This document shows positions 1-13,222 of a stretch of DNA of 64,000 bases, piece by piece. Both the position numbers and the translations under genes were made by a program. The notes beneath the pieces were generated by a model. The model was not told the origin of the DNA. It did no database searches and saw nothing but the letters and a program-made list of their open reading frames with translations. The stretch covers positions 16,407,449 to 16,471,448 of the forward strand of contig NW_026622930.1 in assembly GCF_023065955.2 (NCBI RefSeq), in the 5' to 3' direction. The number at the start of each line of letters is the position of its first letter. The first letter of the stretch is position 1. The stretch is from Ursus arctos. Taxonomy: Eukaryota; Chordata; Mammalia; Carnivora; Ursidae.

Positions 1-849
1 TCAATAAAAATTTTGTTTGGGAATGGAGACTTATTAAGCTTATGCTTCTATTTATACCAAATAGAATATTCCCTTATACACCAACAGAAACAGAGGACCA
101 TCCAGGCCAAAACAAAACCATATGAATACCTTGCGGTTAACATAAGAATTTTTTATATATAGACAAAGGTTTAATAATATTATACAAATACATAGGTTTA
201 ATTATCTGATACAAAATCCTATTTGGTTGCAAATCTTAGGGTAAGATATAATAAGTTCAGCAATGAGATACAAGGAACCTAGTCAGAGTTCAAATCCTTG
301 CCGGTTCTTAGGAGGACAGAGTCTTGTGTATTCCTATAGGCTGAAGATTGGGCAGAATACTGTCTTCATCAACAGAGGGATGGTTTCTTGTTTATTTTAT
401 TCTACTCAGTGTCTGTACAATGTCACCTTTGAGATAAGATGGAATTAAAAATTACAAAAAGAGTGTAATATGTGAGTTCTAGAAAATACTTCATGGCTAT
501 ACTTTTCCAATCTATCACACCTATTACCCTGCTTGGTGACTACAATTTTCCAAAGTAAGCATTTTTTTTGGGGGGGGGGTTAAGAAAGTTTTAACAGACT
601 TGGAAAGTTTAAAATACACTACAATTCTAATGATCGAGTTAATATCTGTAGATATAGACATATACACACGTGTACTGAAAAAAATATAGATCCTTGGGGT
701 TGGGGGAATGAGAGAGATGTGGCTTAAGTCAACTAGTAGTTAAGTCCTGGAGAGCTAATACTTAGTAAAATGATTATAGACAATAAAACTGTATTACAAA
801 CATTAAACTTCCTAAGAGACTAGATCTTAGCTGTTGCCACCACAAAAAG
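1..849. other. Non-coding AT-rich DNA, no gene seen
   Basis: I recognise no gene here. The open frames are short, lack coding character and have no splice context. The one local oddity is a T8 run followed by a G10 run at about 562-579. The right end may include further, unrecognisable upstream sequence of the L1 tail that follows. Confidence 0.6.
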
Positions 850-1000
850 AAATGGTAATTACATGACACCATAGAGGTGTTAGCTAGTGCTACAATGGCA
901 ATTATATTGCAATATAAATGCATAAAATCAACATTTTGTTCACCTTAAGCACACAACGTTATATGTCAATTGTGTCTTGATTTTAAAAAATGCTGTAATA
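850..1000 (+). mobile_element. Old L1 3' UTR fragment (L1M type)
   Basis: The sequence runs through the typical 3' UTR order of older mammalian L1s: GGTAATTACATG, GAGGTGTTAGCTA, a TTGCAATATA block, CACCTTAA, then TTATATGTCAATTGTGTCTTGATT and an A-rich end. The orientation is plus. Divergence is considerable and no target duplication was found. The family call is from memory of the consensus. Confidence 0.8.
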
Positions 1001-1015
1001 AAGTTGGCTTATCTC

Positions 1016-2760
1016 CAAAGCTCCTAACCATAGGTTAAAGGGAGAAAATAACAAAATGCCCACTCTGATTAAACTCTAACTCCTGTAAGATAATTTAAAT
1101 CTCCCCTATATGTTATGTGCAATATCTCTTATTTTAAGACATTCTGTGGGTTAGACAATAATAAAACATCATCAAGTGCTCCCTCCTCCAATAACTTCAT
1201 TTTCCTTTGCCATGTTAATGCTACACAGTTAATGCTAAATAATTGCTTGATAACTAAAGGCATGAAAATGAAGTTTCCTTTGAATTTTTTCCTGAGATTA
1301 ACCCTGTGGTTACTAACAGTACCAGACAACATGTTAGGTACTCAAAAGCATTTGCATCAATACATAAGAATATTCTAGCATTTTAAAACTCTGAACATTA
1401 ACAAACGATTTTATATACACACCTACAAAAACCATTCACATTTATATCTTTATCAAATTTCTCCTTGGCAGAAAAAATCCTCCCAAGATGAAGATAATGT
1501 TCTATAGCATTGTATAAACAGCATGAATAAAACTTTCTGGCTAGGAGATTTTTGTGCCCACCCCCCGACACCCCAATTTAAAAAAAAAAATGAAAAATTG
1601 GCATTCTAACTTGCAATTCTTAGAAAATGTTCATGAGATATGTAAATATATCTTTCAGCTTCACTTTTTAGCCTACAGTATAGTGAGCACAGTTGTGTTT
1701 CCTTGTCCCCTGGTCCCATTCTCATAGATCTTCTCTCACACCCGTGGATGTACTGGGCTGTAACTTATGGAGAATTGTATTCACAATACAGTTATAATCG
1801 GTTGTGATCCATCCTTGTATGAACAATGCTATAAAATTATATTGTATGCATGCTTCATTAAACACAATAGCCATTTTCAAGTGTAAATTAAAAACATTTC
1901 CCATTATGAATTATTAGGCTTCCAGGCTGAACCCACTTTAGAAAAGCCTTGTAAAGTTTGCAGCCTGATCCCTGCTTACCTAAATAATCTAGCCCATTAG
2001 ATGTTGCAGATTTATTCTGGAAAACAGCTTCCCTAATGTCATTTCTCTTATGCTTGGAATGTTGTCTTAACTAAAGTGTCATAGGGACGAGTCAGCCTCC
2101 ACAAATGTTGGCATTTGTCCTTTCTTCCTGGATTCCACCAGCTCTACAGTGACAAGCTAGTCTCAGGAAGATGTACATCTTGGAATTGGTGGAAGTGTTA
2201 GCAGCCATTGGCTTTCCCCACATTCTGTTTGAAGATTGAAATGAGATTCTAATAACTTAAAAAAGAATCTGGCTTCATATTTTTCCCAGCTGGATTGATG
2301 ATAATGTTTCAATGAAATTTGGCTTATTCTTTTGAATTGGCCACAGATTGAAATCTAACATAGCCATAGGGAGAAAATGATGAGGTGAATTATTTATCTT
2401 CCTGTCCCACAATCTACAGACCTATGAGAACTCATTTACTTCCATTTTTTTAACTACTTCAATTCATGGAGACTAATCAAGTCAACCTTAGCTGACATCT
2501 TTCTCCTGACTTCCTGGCCTAAAGATTCAACTCTCTAATAAAATGTTCATTTTAATAATGCCTTCAAATGGAGCTTATCATCTTTTTCCAACTGTTCAGA
2601 CAGTTCGGTGTGCACAGAAAACAAGTCTTCGTTCAGTTGGAATTCAGGGGGCTCCAGGCCCACATTGGATGAGGGCAAGTGAGAAGGAATGATGGGAAAT
2701 GGGCCCAGGGTGTGGCAGCTCACTAAGAAAGCTTATAATGTGAGACTGGGTGGTATTAAA
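1016..2760. other. Unique non-coding DNA
   Basis: I see no repeat family or gene. Short frames occur on both strands at 1115-1378 and 1129-1332 but overlap each other and show no protein resemblance. Confidence 0.55.
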
Positions 2761-2764
2761 AACT

Positions 2765-3033
2765 GGTATTTTATATATATACAGATATATATAAAATATA
2801 TAAAATACATATTATACTAATATCACATATTATATATTATATATAATTATTATATCATATACAATATAATATATAATTATATATAATATAATTATTATAA
2901 TATAATATTATATTATATATAATATATTATAATATATGCATATTTATATTTTATATATGTATATTATAATATATATTAATATGTTACAATATATTAATAA
3001 TATATTATAATATATATGTATATTATATAGTAT
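2765..3033. repeat. AT-rich low-complexity (TA)n tract
   Basis: About 270 bases are almost entirely A and T, built from imperfect TATA, ATTATA and AATATA units. This is a degenerate TA microsatellite. Such tracts are length-polymorphic and can extrude hairpins. No target duplication or flanking element explains it. Confidence 0.9.
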
Positions 3034-3039
3034 TTCCAC

Positions 3040-5250
3040 ATTATTCTTGTGCCCTGACTGGCCTGGCCACCAGTTCCTACCCAACATACTGAATCTGGTC
3101 TACTGTGTAATCTAACTCAGTACCTTAACGATCTCAAACACTGAATCTGGTTTGTAGGGTGTTCAATTTCTCCTTCATCAGGAGTGCCACTCTGCCACCT
3201 GCCACCACTTGTGACATCTGAACTCAGGCCACAGAATGATTGTTCTAAGGAAGAAGTTCAACCCTTCTAACCCTTGAAAGTTAACTGGACATCATGGCCC
3301 TGTATGCAATTCCTACTTTATTCCTTCTATGCCCACATGGACACTTGTAGAAACCAATAATGAATCATCACCACTTTTCTATGAGCCAATTGATTTCTGA
3401 AAACTTCCTTACTTTGGATACCAGCACTTCAGAGTGTCTAGTTTATATTCATCCTGATACCATGTACCATTCCTAGATGGAGAGCCAAATAATACCCATT
3501 TCCTGAGTACTCAACAGGGACTGCAGTTCCTCCCTTCAATACTGCTTTTCTGATTCCTTAAATCCAAGGGAGGGAGGAGAACTTTAACAGATCTGAAGCA
3601 AAGAGTCCATCTCAGAAGAAAGGTAAGATATGAAGGGAATTCTGGACCTATAGTCTTGGTTTCCACCTGAAGTAATTCTACTGGGGAGACAGCTGTTAGA
3701 GAAAGCCGGAGATCTACCACAGGATTAGAGAAGGAAGAGTTAGGGTACTATTTCAGAAGAATTTGATTCTTTTTCTTTCAGACACGTTGTGTTCCCTCTA
3801 AAGGCCTCCCCACACCATGGCTTCATTAGTATTGCTTAAACAACTCCCTCCCCACCAATGTGGACATAATTTTAACATATCTGAATTTTAATATTCAAAT
3901 CTTTGTTCCAAAAAGGGAACAAAAGCATTTTTCTCTAAGTAAATGCATACTCAGTTATCTAATGAAATGAGCATATTGTTTCTGACCTCCTAATTTCCAT
4001 GATGAATCCTAAAACTTAACTTATATTGTGTCCACCATATGTCAGGACAAATGTGTATTAGTATACCTGGGTAACTAAAAGGATACGTGAACTCAGATAA
4101 TATTAGATATCTCTATGAATAAAATATGAGAAATTACAGTAATAATAAAAAACAGGCCATGCTTAAATCACAAGTGAATGAATCCAGAGAGTATTCAAAT
4201 ATTTTCATGGACTACTGGCAAACGTTCTCTGTCTCTGGTTTTTGTTTTTTTGTTTTTTTAATTGCTCTTCTATCACTAGTTTCAAATTTAAATTAGTATC
4301 CATTTATTCTTGGAATAAAAACAATATTAAAAAAAAAAGAAAATTAGCGGATGACCCTAAATGTCACTGTAGTCAGTATTAGGAATAATTTCTTAATCCA
4401 AGGCAGATAACATGAAAAAAAAGAGACAGGTTTTCATATGTATAGCTTAAAATAAAGCAGATTTAACATACAGGTTATAGTTACTCCATGATCCAAAACA
4501 CTTAATATGCTTAAGAAGGTCACTGGTGGAAGATTCCTCGATTTTCAAAGAACACAATAACCTCATTTATTGATCTCTCAATTCTTTAGAAATATATGCA
4601 TCAAATGTGTGTGTGTATTTACAAAAAAATCATAGAAAAACTCAATATTGTTTGATCAGTAATCAAAGCCTTTGCTTTAGAAGATTTTTTTAGAATATAA
4701 TAACAAAATATTCAAACATGGCAGAGGTTTTATAAATCCTCCTCCTCTTTATAGGTGACCTAATTATAGTTCCAGGAATGTGAATTTTTGATTGCAAGAT
4801 TATACATCTATTTAGCATTAGATATAGGTCAAAATTCAGAATATATGACTGGCAAGCCAGTATGTCACTATATTACTTTCCTTTTAATTTAACAAGAACC
4901 ACCAACAGGCAAATGATGTCCCCTGCTTATACATGTAATGCTGACTAAAATGTTTACTGAAGATTATAGACATTAGAAGCAAGTAGACAGTTACAGGCAT
5001 ATAAAGAAGAAAGGCTTGCCCATAAAGAAACAGGCCTGGCAAACTTAAAATGTTTATAAAGCCCCCAAACTGTCTAATCAAAACTTTTTTTCATATACAT
5101 CATCCTTCACATCTTGATTTCTGTCTGTTTATGTTTTATTTCAATACACTTTTTCTTATCTCTGATATAATGTCCCTGAAGTCAGTTTTATTCAACAATA
5201 ACTAGAGAATATATTATAATCATGGACAACGAATAGCACATAATGTTTTT
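3040..5250. other. Unique non-coding DNA
   Basis: No gene or clear repeat is recognised. There are short A and T runs near 4242-4260 and 4328-4340. The minus frames at 3511-3720 and 4884-5081 look like chance openings. Confidence 0.5.
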
Positions 5251-5254
5251 AACA

Positions 5255-5400
5255 AAACCTTTTTTGAAGTACAGTATACATACAAAAAAGTGCAGAAATC
5301 ATAAGCATGTAGCTTGATTAATTTTCAAAAAGCAAACACAGTCATGTAAATAGCCCCCGATCAAGACACTGTCATATTTTTATACCTGTAAACATATCCT
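5255..5400 (+). mobile_element. Old L1M 3' region fragment
   Basis: The segment reads like the L1M 3' block of the form ACAxTACATACAxxAAAxTGCA, CTTGATxAxTTTTxAxAAA, then a CATGTAAxTAxCxCCCxATCAAGA motif. The match is diverged and partial, so both ends are approximate. Confidence 0.55.
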
Positions 5401-5659
5401 ATTTATATTTAACTTTGTACATTGGATTGCATTTCATGATCACATCAGAGAGTTCTTTAAGAGGATTGACAAAGCTCTAAATTGTCTGAATAATCAAGCC
5501 TGCATTCAGCTTTTGATTACTAACTATATTATTCAAGAGCTTTCAGTTGAGCCTGAACAAAGGAAAATGGATTTAAACCAGATATGAACCTGCTTTTTTC
5601 ACATTTCCACTTCCTCATTTAATAAATAACCATATTAGGCAGTCACAATCCTATCAACT

Positions 5660-5760
5660 TCCTATCTAGAAATATTTATTTAGTGCCTGATTATGTGGTG
5701 CTGTGCCAGTAACTATAATTTTATAGTACACAGTGTACTTCTTGACCTCCTTCTTAAGAT
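5660..5760 (-). repeat. Possible L2/MIR 3' end fragment
   Basis: AATATTTATTTAGTGCCTGA followed by a degraded TGTGCCAG resembles the reverse strand of the L2/MIR tail (ATTTATTGAGCACCTACTATGTGCCAG). It is short and degraded. Confidence 0.4.
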
Positions 5761-6417
5761 TTCTTAACTCTGCAGACCTAAAGTAATCAAATTATTGGAT
5801 ATTATCTGAAAGTTATTAATTAGATACTGATTACCTTTCCAGAAGACTCATCACCAAAATTTTTACTCTGTCTAGCATTTAATTAAATTTATTTCAGTAA
5901 GTTCACTTTTCTTAAGTTTGCTATTAATAAGTCGATTAATTCCCTTCCCAGGCTAGAGAAAAGGTCTTCCCCTGTACCACTCATCACTTGTATGCATAAA
6001 GTAGAAGTTTTGCAATATTAAGACCATCTCCATGATTCAGAAAGTAGTCGTGAGTTATGACAATTAATGTCACATGGGACATGGGAGGAACTACATAGAA
6101 GCTACACACATACACTTCTAGAACATTCTGTTTACATAGCAAGTGCTGCTTAGGGATACACAAGTTGATTGGCTTCACAAAGAGGATATGTCCCTTTTAT
6201 TAGTACTATCACTCTGTTGTAGTGCATTTATCTCTTTACCCATTTATCACATATCTGTCTGGATTATAGGAGGGGTTTAATTAAGGCTTATTGAATAAAC
6301 ACTATGGTAAAAATCTATCTCACTAACATGCTGCTTTACAGAGAAAGCTGAGCCTTGCTTACTTACTCTCTCCATCAATGATAATACCATATAAAAGTAC
6401 CAAATTACCCATGGCTT

Positions 6418-6616
6418 TTTTTTTTTTTAAGATTTTATTTATCTGACACAGAGAGAGCTCGCTCACGTGTGTGCATGCAGGGGGAGCGGAAGGCGGAGGG
6501 AGAAGCAGGCTCCCTGCTGAGCAGAGAGCTGGACATGGGGCTCCATCCCAGGACCCTGAGATCATGACCTGAGCCAAAGGCAGATGCTTAACCGACTGAG
6601 CCATTCAGCTGCCCCC
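6418..6616 (-). mobile_element. CanSINE (tRNA-Lys-derived SINE)
   Basis: On the plus strand this starts with a T run and AAGATTTTATTTAT, passes a GA-rich block, then GACCTGAGCC and GGCAGATGCTTAACCGACTG, and ends at the tRNA-like head (CAGCTGCCCC). That is a full-length minus-strand copy. Flanks TACCCATGGCTT (6406-6417) and TACCAATGGCTT (6617-6628) form an 11/12 target duplication. Confidence 0.95.
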
Positions 6617-7149
6617 TACCAATGGCTTCTCGATCAGCATGTTGAACAGCATTGCTTAAGTACAACACTACTGTATTTCTCCCAGGCTTTTATTCTACCC
6701 ATTGCAGTATCATATTGATTATTTTATTTTCCCATGACACAACCTCAAAGACGAAGGCTAAGGTGGATTTGAAGTACCCAATGTAAATGTCACACTGACT
6801 CAGTGTGCCAGTTCACATGCTTCCCAGGACTAGGACTTTGTAGATACGGGAACATTTCCCTCAAGAACTTATTGCTCCCTTTAACTCAAAAACTGAAATT
6901 CTTTTCTGATATTGTTCTTATGCCGGTGAAGCATTGGGAATACCTACATCAATTTTAATTGTTATTTCAATTAAGCAAAAAAAAAAAAAAAAGAAATATT
7001 TAGACACAACTACATATGCTTTTCGAAGGCAGGGATCCTATCCTGCCTATACTCAATAAGTCTGTTTAACACAGTATCTTCTTTCTTTTCATCCCCCCAA
7101 GTTATCTGAAAGCACTCCCTTATCTGAATCAATTTCTCCTTCCATAGAC

Positions 7150-7330
7150 CTGATCTCAGTTCTTTCCTACGTTACGCTAGCACACTCTATTCCTCTTCAC
7201 TAGATTTAAAGCTGCGTGGTGGTAGAGATTTCAGCTGATTCACAGTTCTCTGTGATGCCCGTCTGTAATCAATAGGTGTCCCTCAATCAATGTTGAACTG
7301 TGTTTATACGTTCACTCTTATACTTTCATT
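7150..7330 (+). mobile_element. L2 3' end fragment
   Basis: CACTAGATTTAAAGCT, then a GGTAGAGAT block and AATAGGTGTCCCTCAATCAATGTTGAACTG, follow the order of the L2 tail (…TAGATTGTAAGCTCC…, …TAGTAGGTGCTCAATAAATGTTTGTTGAA). It is ancient and well diverged. Confidence 0.55.
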
Positions 7331-7907
7331 CAGGTCAGGGGGGCAGGTACATAGCCTCCCCTGAAAACTATGGATTTATAGTAAGAATGGTTCCAGAGGA
7401 AAGGAGAGCTGTAGAAAATAGTATTTCCAGGACCACATGGATGATATGAAATAATATTTTAAATTATCAAATGGATCTAAATTTTGACACTGAAACGGTA
7501 AGACACTATTAAGATTAGTGTTTTAATTTATCATGTTAAATAATTTCAGTAGAATTGTAAATGCTCCAGAGTGAAAGCTATGTATTGGCCTCAGTATTGC
7601 CTTAGAGAACAGTCTAAAGAATGGGATTAAAAGATCAGCATACCTGATCTACAAAATTCAAACCTTAAGTCCCAGTGGTAAGCAATATTAGTATTCAATG
7701 CCAAGAATGAAAAAGAGTGATTATTACGGAAGACAGCACCTGTGCTGCATTTCCATTCTTCCAGGGAAGACAAATGAATGACATAGAATAAAAACTAGCA
7801 ACAAGTCACTGTAAAAATAGTCTATTACTACTATCAAGATAAAGGCAGGTCACTATCTAAAGCAGCATTATCAAGTTATAAATGAAAATTGACATTATTT
7901 TGTATGG

Positions 7908-8424
7908 TGCAGGGAACGGCCAGCAATCCCTGCACCCTGTACCAACAGAGGAAAGATTACCACGAACTTTGCTGTGAAAGAGAGGAGAAGGCAAGGGGGT
8001 CAACGCTCAGAGGCGAGGACCGTTTTCTTGTCTTTGCTCCTGCTTTTATTGGTCCTTTAGGATAATCACAAATCCTTATCACTGTTTAAAACACATGATG
8101 TGTGAGAAGGGGTCTTACTGAAACTGGTAGGATCTGTTTACAGGGAAAGACACGATATGCTAATTTGGGCGTGTTCTATGAGTTCTGCTAAACACAGCCT
8201 AAGGGACAATGGCTACATCTCTTAGAGCACAGGACTGCTGTTTGGGCTCGGAAAGTTTTGGGAAGGCATCTCCCCTCTGCATTCCAAGGGCAGAGAGGTC
8301 ACATAGGCTTCTGCATTCCAAAGGCCTACGCCCTTCTCTGAAACCTTCCCTGCCCTTAGCGGCCAGTGTCTTACATTTTAGCCAGGTGTTATAGCCGATT
8401 TCATGCTTTACACTAACTGCAACA
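7908..8424 (-). mobile_element. Solo LTR, class II (ERVK-like) endogenous retrovirus
   Basis: A 517-bp block starts TGCAGGGAACGG and ends AACTGCAACA, giving the TG…CA ends of an LTR. It is flanked on both sides by GTATGG (7902-7907 and 8425-8430). A 6-bp target duplication is characteristic of betaretrovirus-like (class II) proviruses. An AATAAA signal lies on the minus strand at 8045-8050, so the LTR reads leftward, with about 140 bp between the signal and its 3' end. There is no internal viral sequence, so the provirus was reduced to one LTR, presumably by LTR-LTR recombination. The subfamily was not identified. Confidence 0.85.
8045..8050 (-). promoter_or_regulatory. LTR polyadenylation signal AATAAA
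   Basis: TTTATT on the plus strand reads AATAAA in the orientation of the surrounding LTR. Its position, roughly three quarters of the way through the element, suits the R region. Confidence 0.6.
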
Positions 8425-8430
8425 GTATGG

Positions 8431-11309
8431 AATGCCCAGTAAATGTCCAGGCACTGTTATGAGTAAGTGAAAGGTTGGGAAACTCTAAGACATTGGAACT
8501 TAATCTCCTACACCATAATTTTCAAGACTTTTTCTTCTTTATTTCCAAGTGACTTTACAGTTTTATCCTTTTGTTGCCAAAGGTATGTTTCTGCCTTGTT
8601 AGGGCGAAAAAAAAAAAAAGTATATTAAGCTCATTTCTTAAATGACTTTCATTTTAAAACTAACGATATGCCATTTTCAGAAAAATTATAATAAATCATC
8701 ATAAAAGTAGAGTTTGGGAGGTATCAAATCAGATATTAATTCTGTTGCTTTCTTGATAAAATAGTTCTGCATAGTCCGTAAAAAAAAAAAAGCAAATCAA
8801 AGTTACAAAATATTTATAGTGCATAAAATGTTTTATAAGTGCAGTATAAAATAGCACAGTGTACTGAAAAATATCACAATTCTTTCAAAACCTCTTTCCA
8901 ATTCTGAATATTACGGGGATCTGCACTGCCTTCTTCCTCACATTCTGTTACTATTTCATAAAGGGGATATATTTAAAGAAAGAAATATAGAACTTTAAAT
9001 GAGAATGCAAATGACAACTTTTTCCACATATCACAAAAATGTAATTGAAGAGGAATACATTGATTTACCATTGTACCATTTTGGAGGACTTATCTGCCTG
9101 AACGGTTGCCTTGCATTGGGTTAGCCAAATGTCCTCAAGTCATTTCCCATTGCCTCCAGACCTATAAAAAGAGTTATATCCCAGTTTGATAGAAAGCAGG
9201 ATCTCAAAGTCTAACTTTAGAGGAGAAAGCTTAACAACTAAACAACCGCAAACTTTTGCTCATTTATATTGGCAAAAATATGGAGAAAATACATGGGAAT
9301 ATGTTCTGAGGATGCCAGGCCACAAGTACAGAATCACTTTCAATCAGGCTGAATATGTCAGTAACAATGTATTTCCCAGAGATGGGTTTATGTTCTAGCT
9401 CAAACACATGGTACTGGCTCTAATTTGGTGACTTGCTCAATTACTGTTTTTTGATCTCAAAAATGTCCTATGCTAAATAAAAAAATGAGCAAGAAGTTGT
9501 TTTAGGATAATAGGGAAATAGGATGGCTGGATAGTATTTAACATTGTTATTCACTGAACTACCACAAACAACCCATTACCAGCCTACTGACATTACCTGA
9601 CATGAGCAACATCCATTTTGACCTTTATCTTTAATTGACCTTTTGTTACTTTTGAGTCCTTTTTTTTTTTTTTTGAAACATTTTCACTATAATTTCCAGG
9701 ATGCACAATATATATGAGGTAAAGATACCAAACAAAGACAATTTTCAAGAAGTCTGGCTGCGAATGAGGTTGTGAACAATGGGTAGCAGGGAGCATCTGT
9801 TTGTGTTCCGTACAAATCTTCATGTTCTATATTATTAAAATAGAGATAAGAAATAGCTTTTGACATTTAGAAAATGCTTAATAATTTTAGATAAATAAAT
9901 GAATAGATTTAGCAGAAGTAGTGCTTCTCTTACTGTCATAAAGAACCATAATTGCTAAACACAATCTGACTCCTTCATATTAGGCTTAGATAACTGATTT
10001 GGGGGGAAAAAAAGTACAAATGACATAATATCCTCTAATCTCCTAGTGTCCACTCTAATCCTGGAGTGTGGTTAATTTTATACAGAGAGCTCATTTATAT
10101 TAGTATAACTATCTGGGAAGTCAGCTCTACAAAAAAAAAAAAAAAAAGATTCTTATCTGGAAAATTCCTCTAATTGTGAAAATTAGGTATCTCTTCTTTG
10201 ATGAGAAATGAAGATGTTCCATTAAACAAACAAACAAGCAAAAGAGCAATTTCGTTTTAGCAATGCAAAAAGTCATGGAGTCTTTTCCAATTCAAGGTGA
10301 AATGTGAGAATATATGAAATACAATTCCTTCTCCTTCTATGAATACATTTATTTGAATTCATTATGAATTTCTTGATGTAGGTATCATTAAAAACCTAAG
10401 GCTAAGCTTCACAAGGCAATAACTTGACAACAATACTTCGTTGTTGAGATTTTAAATTTATACCATCTTGGGCTGGGATTCGTTGCAATAGTTAAAATTC
10501 AATTTGTAATATTTAGGCATCAATTTGTTTTCAAAAGCTAAGATGCAAAGTCAAGAGGCTTGGAAGTGGGAATGAATTCACAATGAGTAGTTATATTCCC
10601 ATCTGGAAATGGCATAAATAAAAATGAATAAATCAAATGGCCTTTCTTATTTGCATATTTGAAGACTAACAAGAAACAGACTGTTTTAAATTACTTCCAT
10701 TTTAATAAATTGTATAACCTGAGAAGTTTGCATTTCAGAGCCCTCCATTTTATAAGATCACACCATGAGACTTGTTCAGACATCGCGTTACTTACTTTTG
10801 AGTAAAGACAGAATTTGGGAACTCAGTTATAGGTCAAATGAGCACTAATAGTCCCTTTAAGTATATACTTGTAAATTGCCATGTTCACATATCTTTCCAA
10901 TAACCACATTCACATTATTTGGTAGGTGCACATGAAAAATGCTCCCAATAATCGTTTGCATATGCAATTGCTTTTTATGCTAAAACTCCTTCTGAGAAAG
11001 GGGAATATGACATTTATACTGTTGTTAGCTTATCAGATTGAGCAGAAATAACCATTTTAAATGTGTATATGATACTAAAGCAACTGTATATAGAAACTAA
11101 ACCAGTTCAGTTTTAGAAAATATGAAGGCAAAATAATGAATTTTATTAAATTTATCCTTGATAGTTCTTGGAAGCTGACCTAGCTAGTGAGTCAATATAG
11201 TCAACATAGCCATTCTGATAGTTTTACATGCAAAAAACAGTATATGCCACAATTTAAAACAATGTATAAAGAAAATATAAAGATTATTGGGATGATGCAA
11301 AACACATAA
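8431..11309. other. Unique non-coding DNA
   Basis: I recognise no gene or clear repeat. There are A runs at about 8608-8620, 8780-8791 and 10131-10147, and a T run at 9661-9674. A 70-codon frame at 9186-9398 shows no family resemblance and lacks splice or start context. Confidence 0.5.
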
Positions 11310-11324
11310 AAAAATCTACTTTTT

Positions 11325-11521
11325 TTTTAAAGGATTTTTTATTTACTTATTTGAGAGAGAAAGAGTGCAAAAGCAGGGAGGAGCAGAGGGAGAGGGACAA
11401 GCAGACTCAGCGCTGAGCTCAGAGCCCAAGGTGGGGCTTGATCTCAGGACCCTGAGATCCTGACCTGAACTAAAACCAAGAGTTGGACACTTATTCAACT
11501 GCGCCACCCTGGTGCCCTGCC
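11325..11521 (-). mobile_element. CanSINE
   Basis: A minus-strand copy: T-rich end, ATTTACTTATTTGAGAGAGA, GA-rich block, GACCCTGAGATCCTGACCTG, then the degraded head GCGCCACCCTGGTGCCCTG. Target duplications AAAAATCTACTTTT lie at 11310-11323 and 11522-11535. The body is more diverged than the youngest copies here. Confidence 0.93.
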
Positions 11522-11535
11522 AAAAATCTACTTTT

Positions 11536-12307
11536 AAAGTAGCTTGTATTAACCAAATAAAAACTGTAAAATTTCCTATAAGCCTCCAAGCTAGATGCAT
11601 GTTGAAAATATTTTATGGAAAATGTCAGAAATTACAAGTTCAACACTTTGACTAGAGATATTTCTACTTTCTCAAATTGTGTTGGAATTACTACTAAAAG
11701 AGAAGCTTGAGGATGAAACAGAGGAGACTGAAAGTTATAAATGCCAAGGAAAAATACATGGGCCATGAATTGTGAGGCATTTCTCTAAGAAAGAATAGAC
11801 CATAAGATTCGTTTATGGAGAAACCATAGTGAAGAAAACATTACCAAAGCAGACAGCAGTGGGTTTCTTCAAAGGTGAGAGTTTTTCTGTCCATTGAGAA
11901 CTTTAAAACTCAGAGGGAAGAAGCACAGAAATCATGATTGAACCACAGAGAATCATCAAAACAGTTAAAGACTTTCTACGTAGGGTGGGTGGTTCTCCCT
12001 GAATAAGCCTCAAATATCTATAAAGGACAGGAAGTAAAACAAACAAAAAATACAAGCTAACTAAATAACATGTTAGCCTGGAGTGAAAGAGATACTTGGA
12101 CTGCTTGCCTGCTCCTTTCCGGGGAACCTAAAGGACATTCTAACTTACTACACCATGATGCTTGCTGGCCATGTAATTAATAAGTGTAATTTAGTGGGAG
12201 ATGCACCCTCAACTCCAAATTCACGACTTCTCTTTATTATACTTAACTTAGAAAACTCCAGCCATCAATGAGCTTGAAAGGTACTTTGGACAACCACAAT
12301 ATTTTTT
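11536..12307. other. Unique non-coding DNA
   Basis: Nothing recognisable apart from short chance frames, for example 12083-12271 on plus. Confidence 0.5.
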
Positions 12308-12314
12308 AAAAACT

Positions 12315-12501
12315 CGGTGGCTCAGTCGGTTAATTGTCTGTCTTCAGCTCAGGTTATGATCCTAGGGTCCTAGGATTGAGTTCCACGTAGGGCTCCCTGC
12401 TCAGCGGGGGGAGCCTCCTTCTCCCTCTGCCTCTGCTGCCCCCCACCCCGCTTGTATTCTATCTCTCTCTGTCAAATAAATAAATAAAAGCCTTAAAAAA
12501 T
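12315..12501 (+). mobile_element. CanSINE, 5'-truncated
   Basis: Starts inside the head at GGTGGCTCAGTCGGTTAA and continues through CAGCTCAGGTTATGATCC, GGCTCCCTGCTCAGCGGGG and CTCTCTGTCAAATAAATAAA to the A-rich tail. The first bases of the consensus head are missing. The flanks share AAAAACT (12308-12314 and 12502-12508), a possible short target duplication. Confidence 0.92.
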
Positions 12502-12679
12502 AAAAACTGGTATTTATAGGTTTTGCACATGTAGCCCTAAAAGAATCTTGGGAGATATAAGTATCTCCTCATACATTTTAAATACATGCCCAAAATTGTT
12601 GTGTAAATTACAAAGATCATAATTTCAGATATAAATTTGAAGTTTTAAAATAAAATAGTTATTATTTTACTGGTTGAAT

Positions 12680-12714
12680 ATATATATATACATATATATA
12701 CATATATATATATA
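12680..12714. repeat. (TA)n microsatellite
   Basis: TATATA units with single C interruptions give an imperfect 35-bp dinucleotide tract. Confidence 0.85.
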
Positions 12715-13222
12715 AATCATGTATCATCATCTATTTAAAAATACATTAAGAAGTTTTGCTTTTATTATTAGAATGTTAGTTTATCTTCTTGACAATGTAT
12801 TTCCATTCCACTTTCCCTGAATAATTTTATACAGTATAATATATTATCATGCTTAGTCTTTTGATAACTCTGTCATGTCTCTGTAACAGTAACAGAAAAT
12901 GTGTGTATGTATAAATATCTGCATATGTGTATAGTGAAATTTGTTCGTTTTAATTTCTCCTAACATAAGGGTAAATATTTTTTTTAAATCTTTTGGATTG
13001 GGTTATCTTTTAGTATCTATAGCATTTAATAAAAAAAACCACTAAGTATATTACAACTTGTGATAAAATAATTTGAAATATAATTAGCAAATTTAAAATT
13101 ATCTTTTTGTTTGGCATGGAAGCTTTCATATTCTTAGACAACTTACCATGGTAAATTGCGAGATGGGGGTAGATATATCTTTCTTTTTTAAAGGGAAGAA
13201 AAGACTTTTAAAAGAAAGGAGG

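Noticed and set aside
1115..1378. 87-codon plus frame and overlapping 67-codon minus frame
   Set aside because: Overlapping openings on opposite strands in AT-rich unique DNA, with no recognisable protein.
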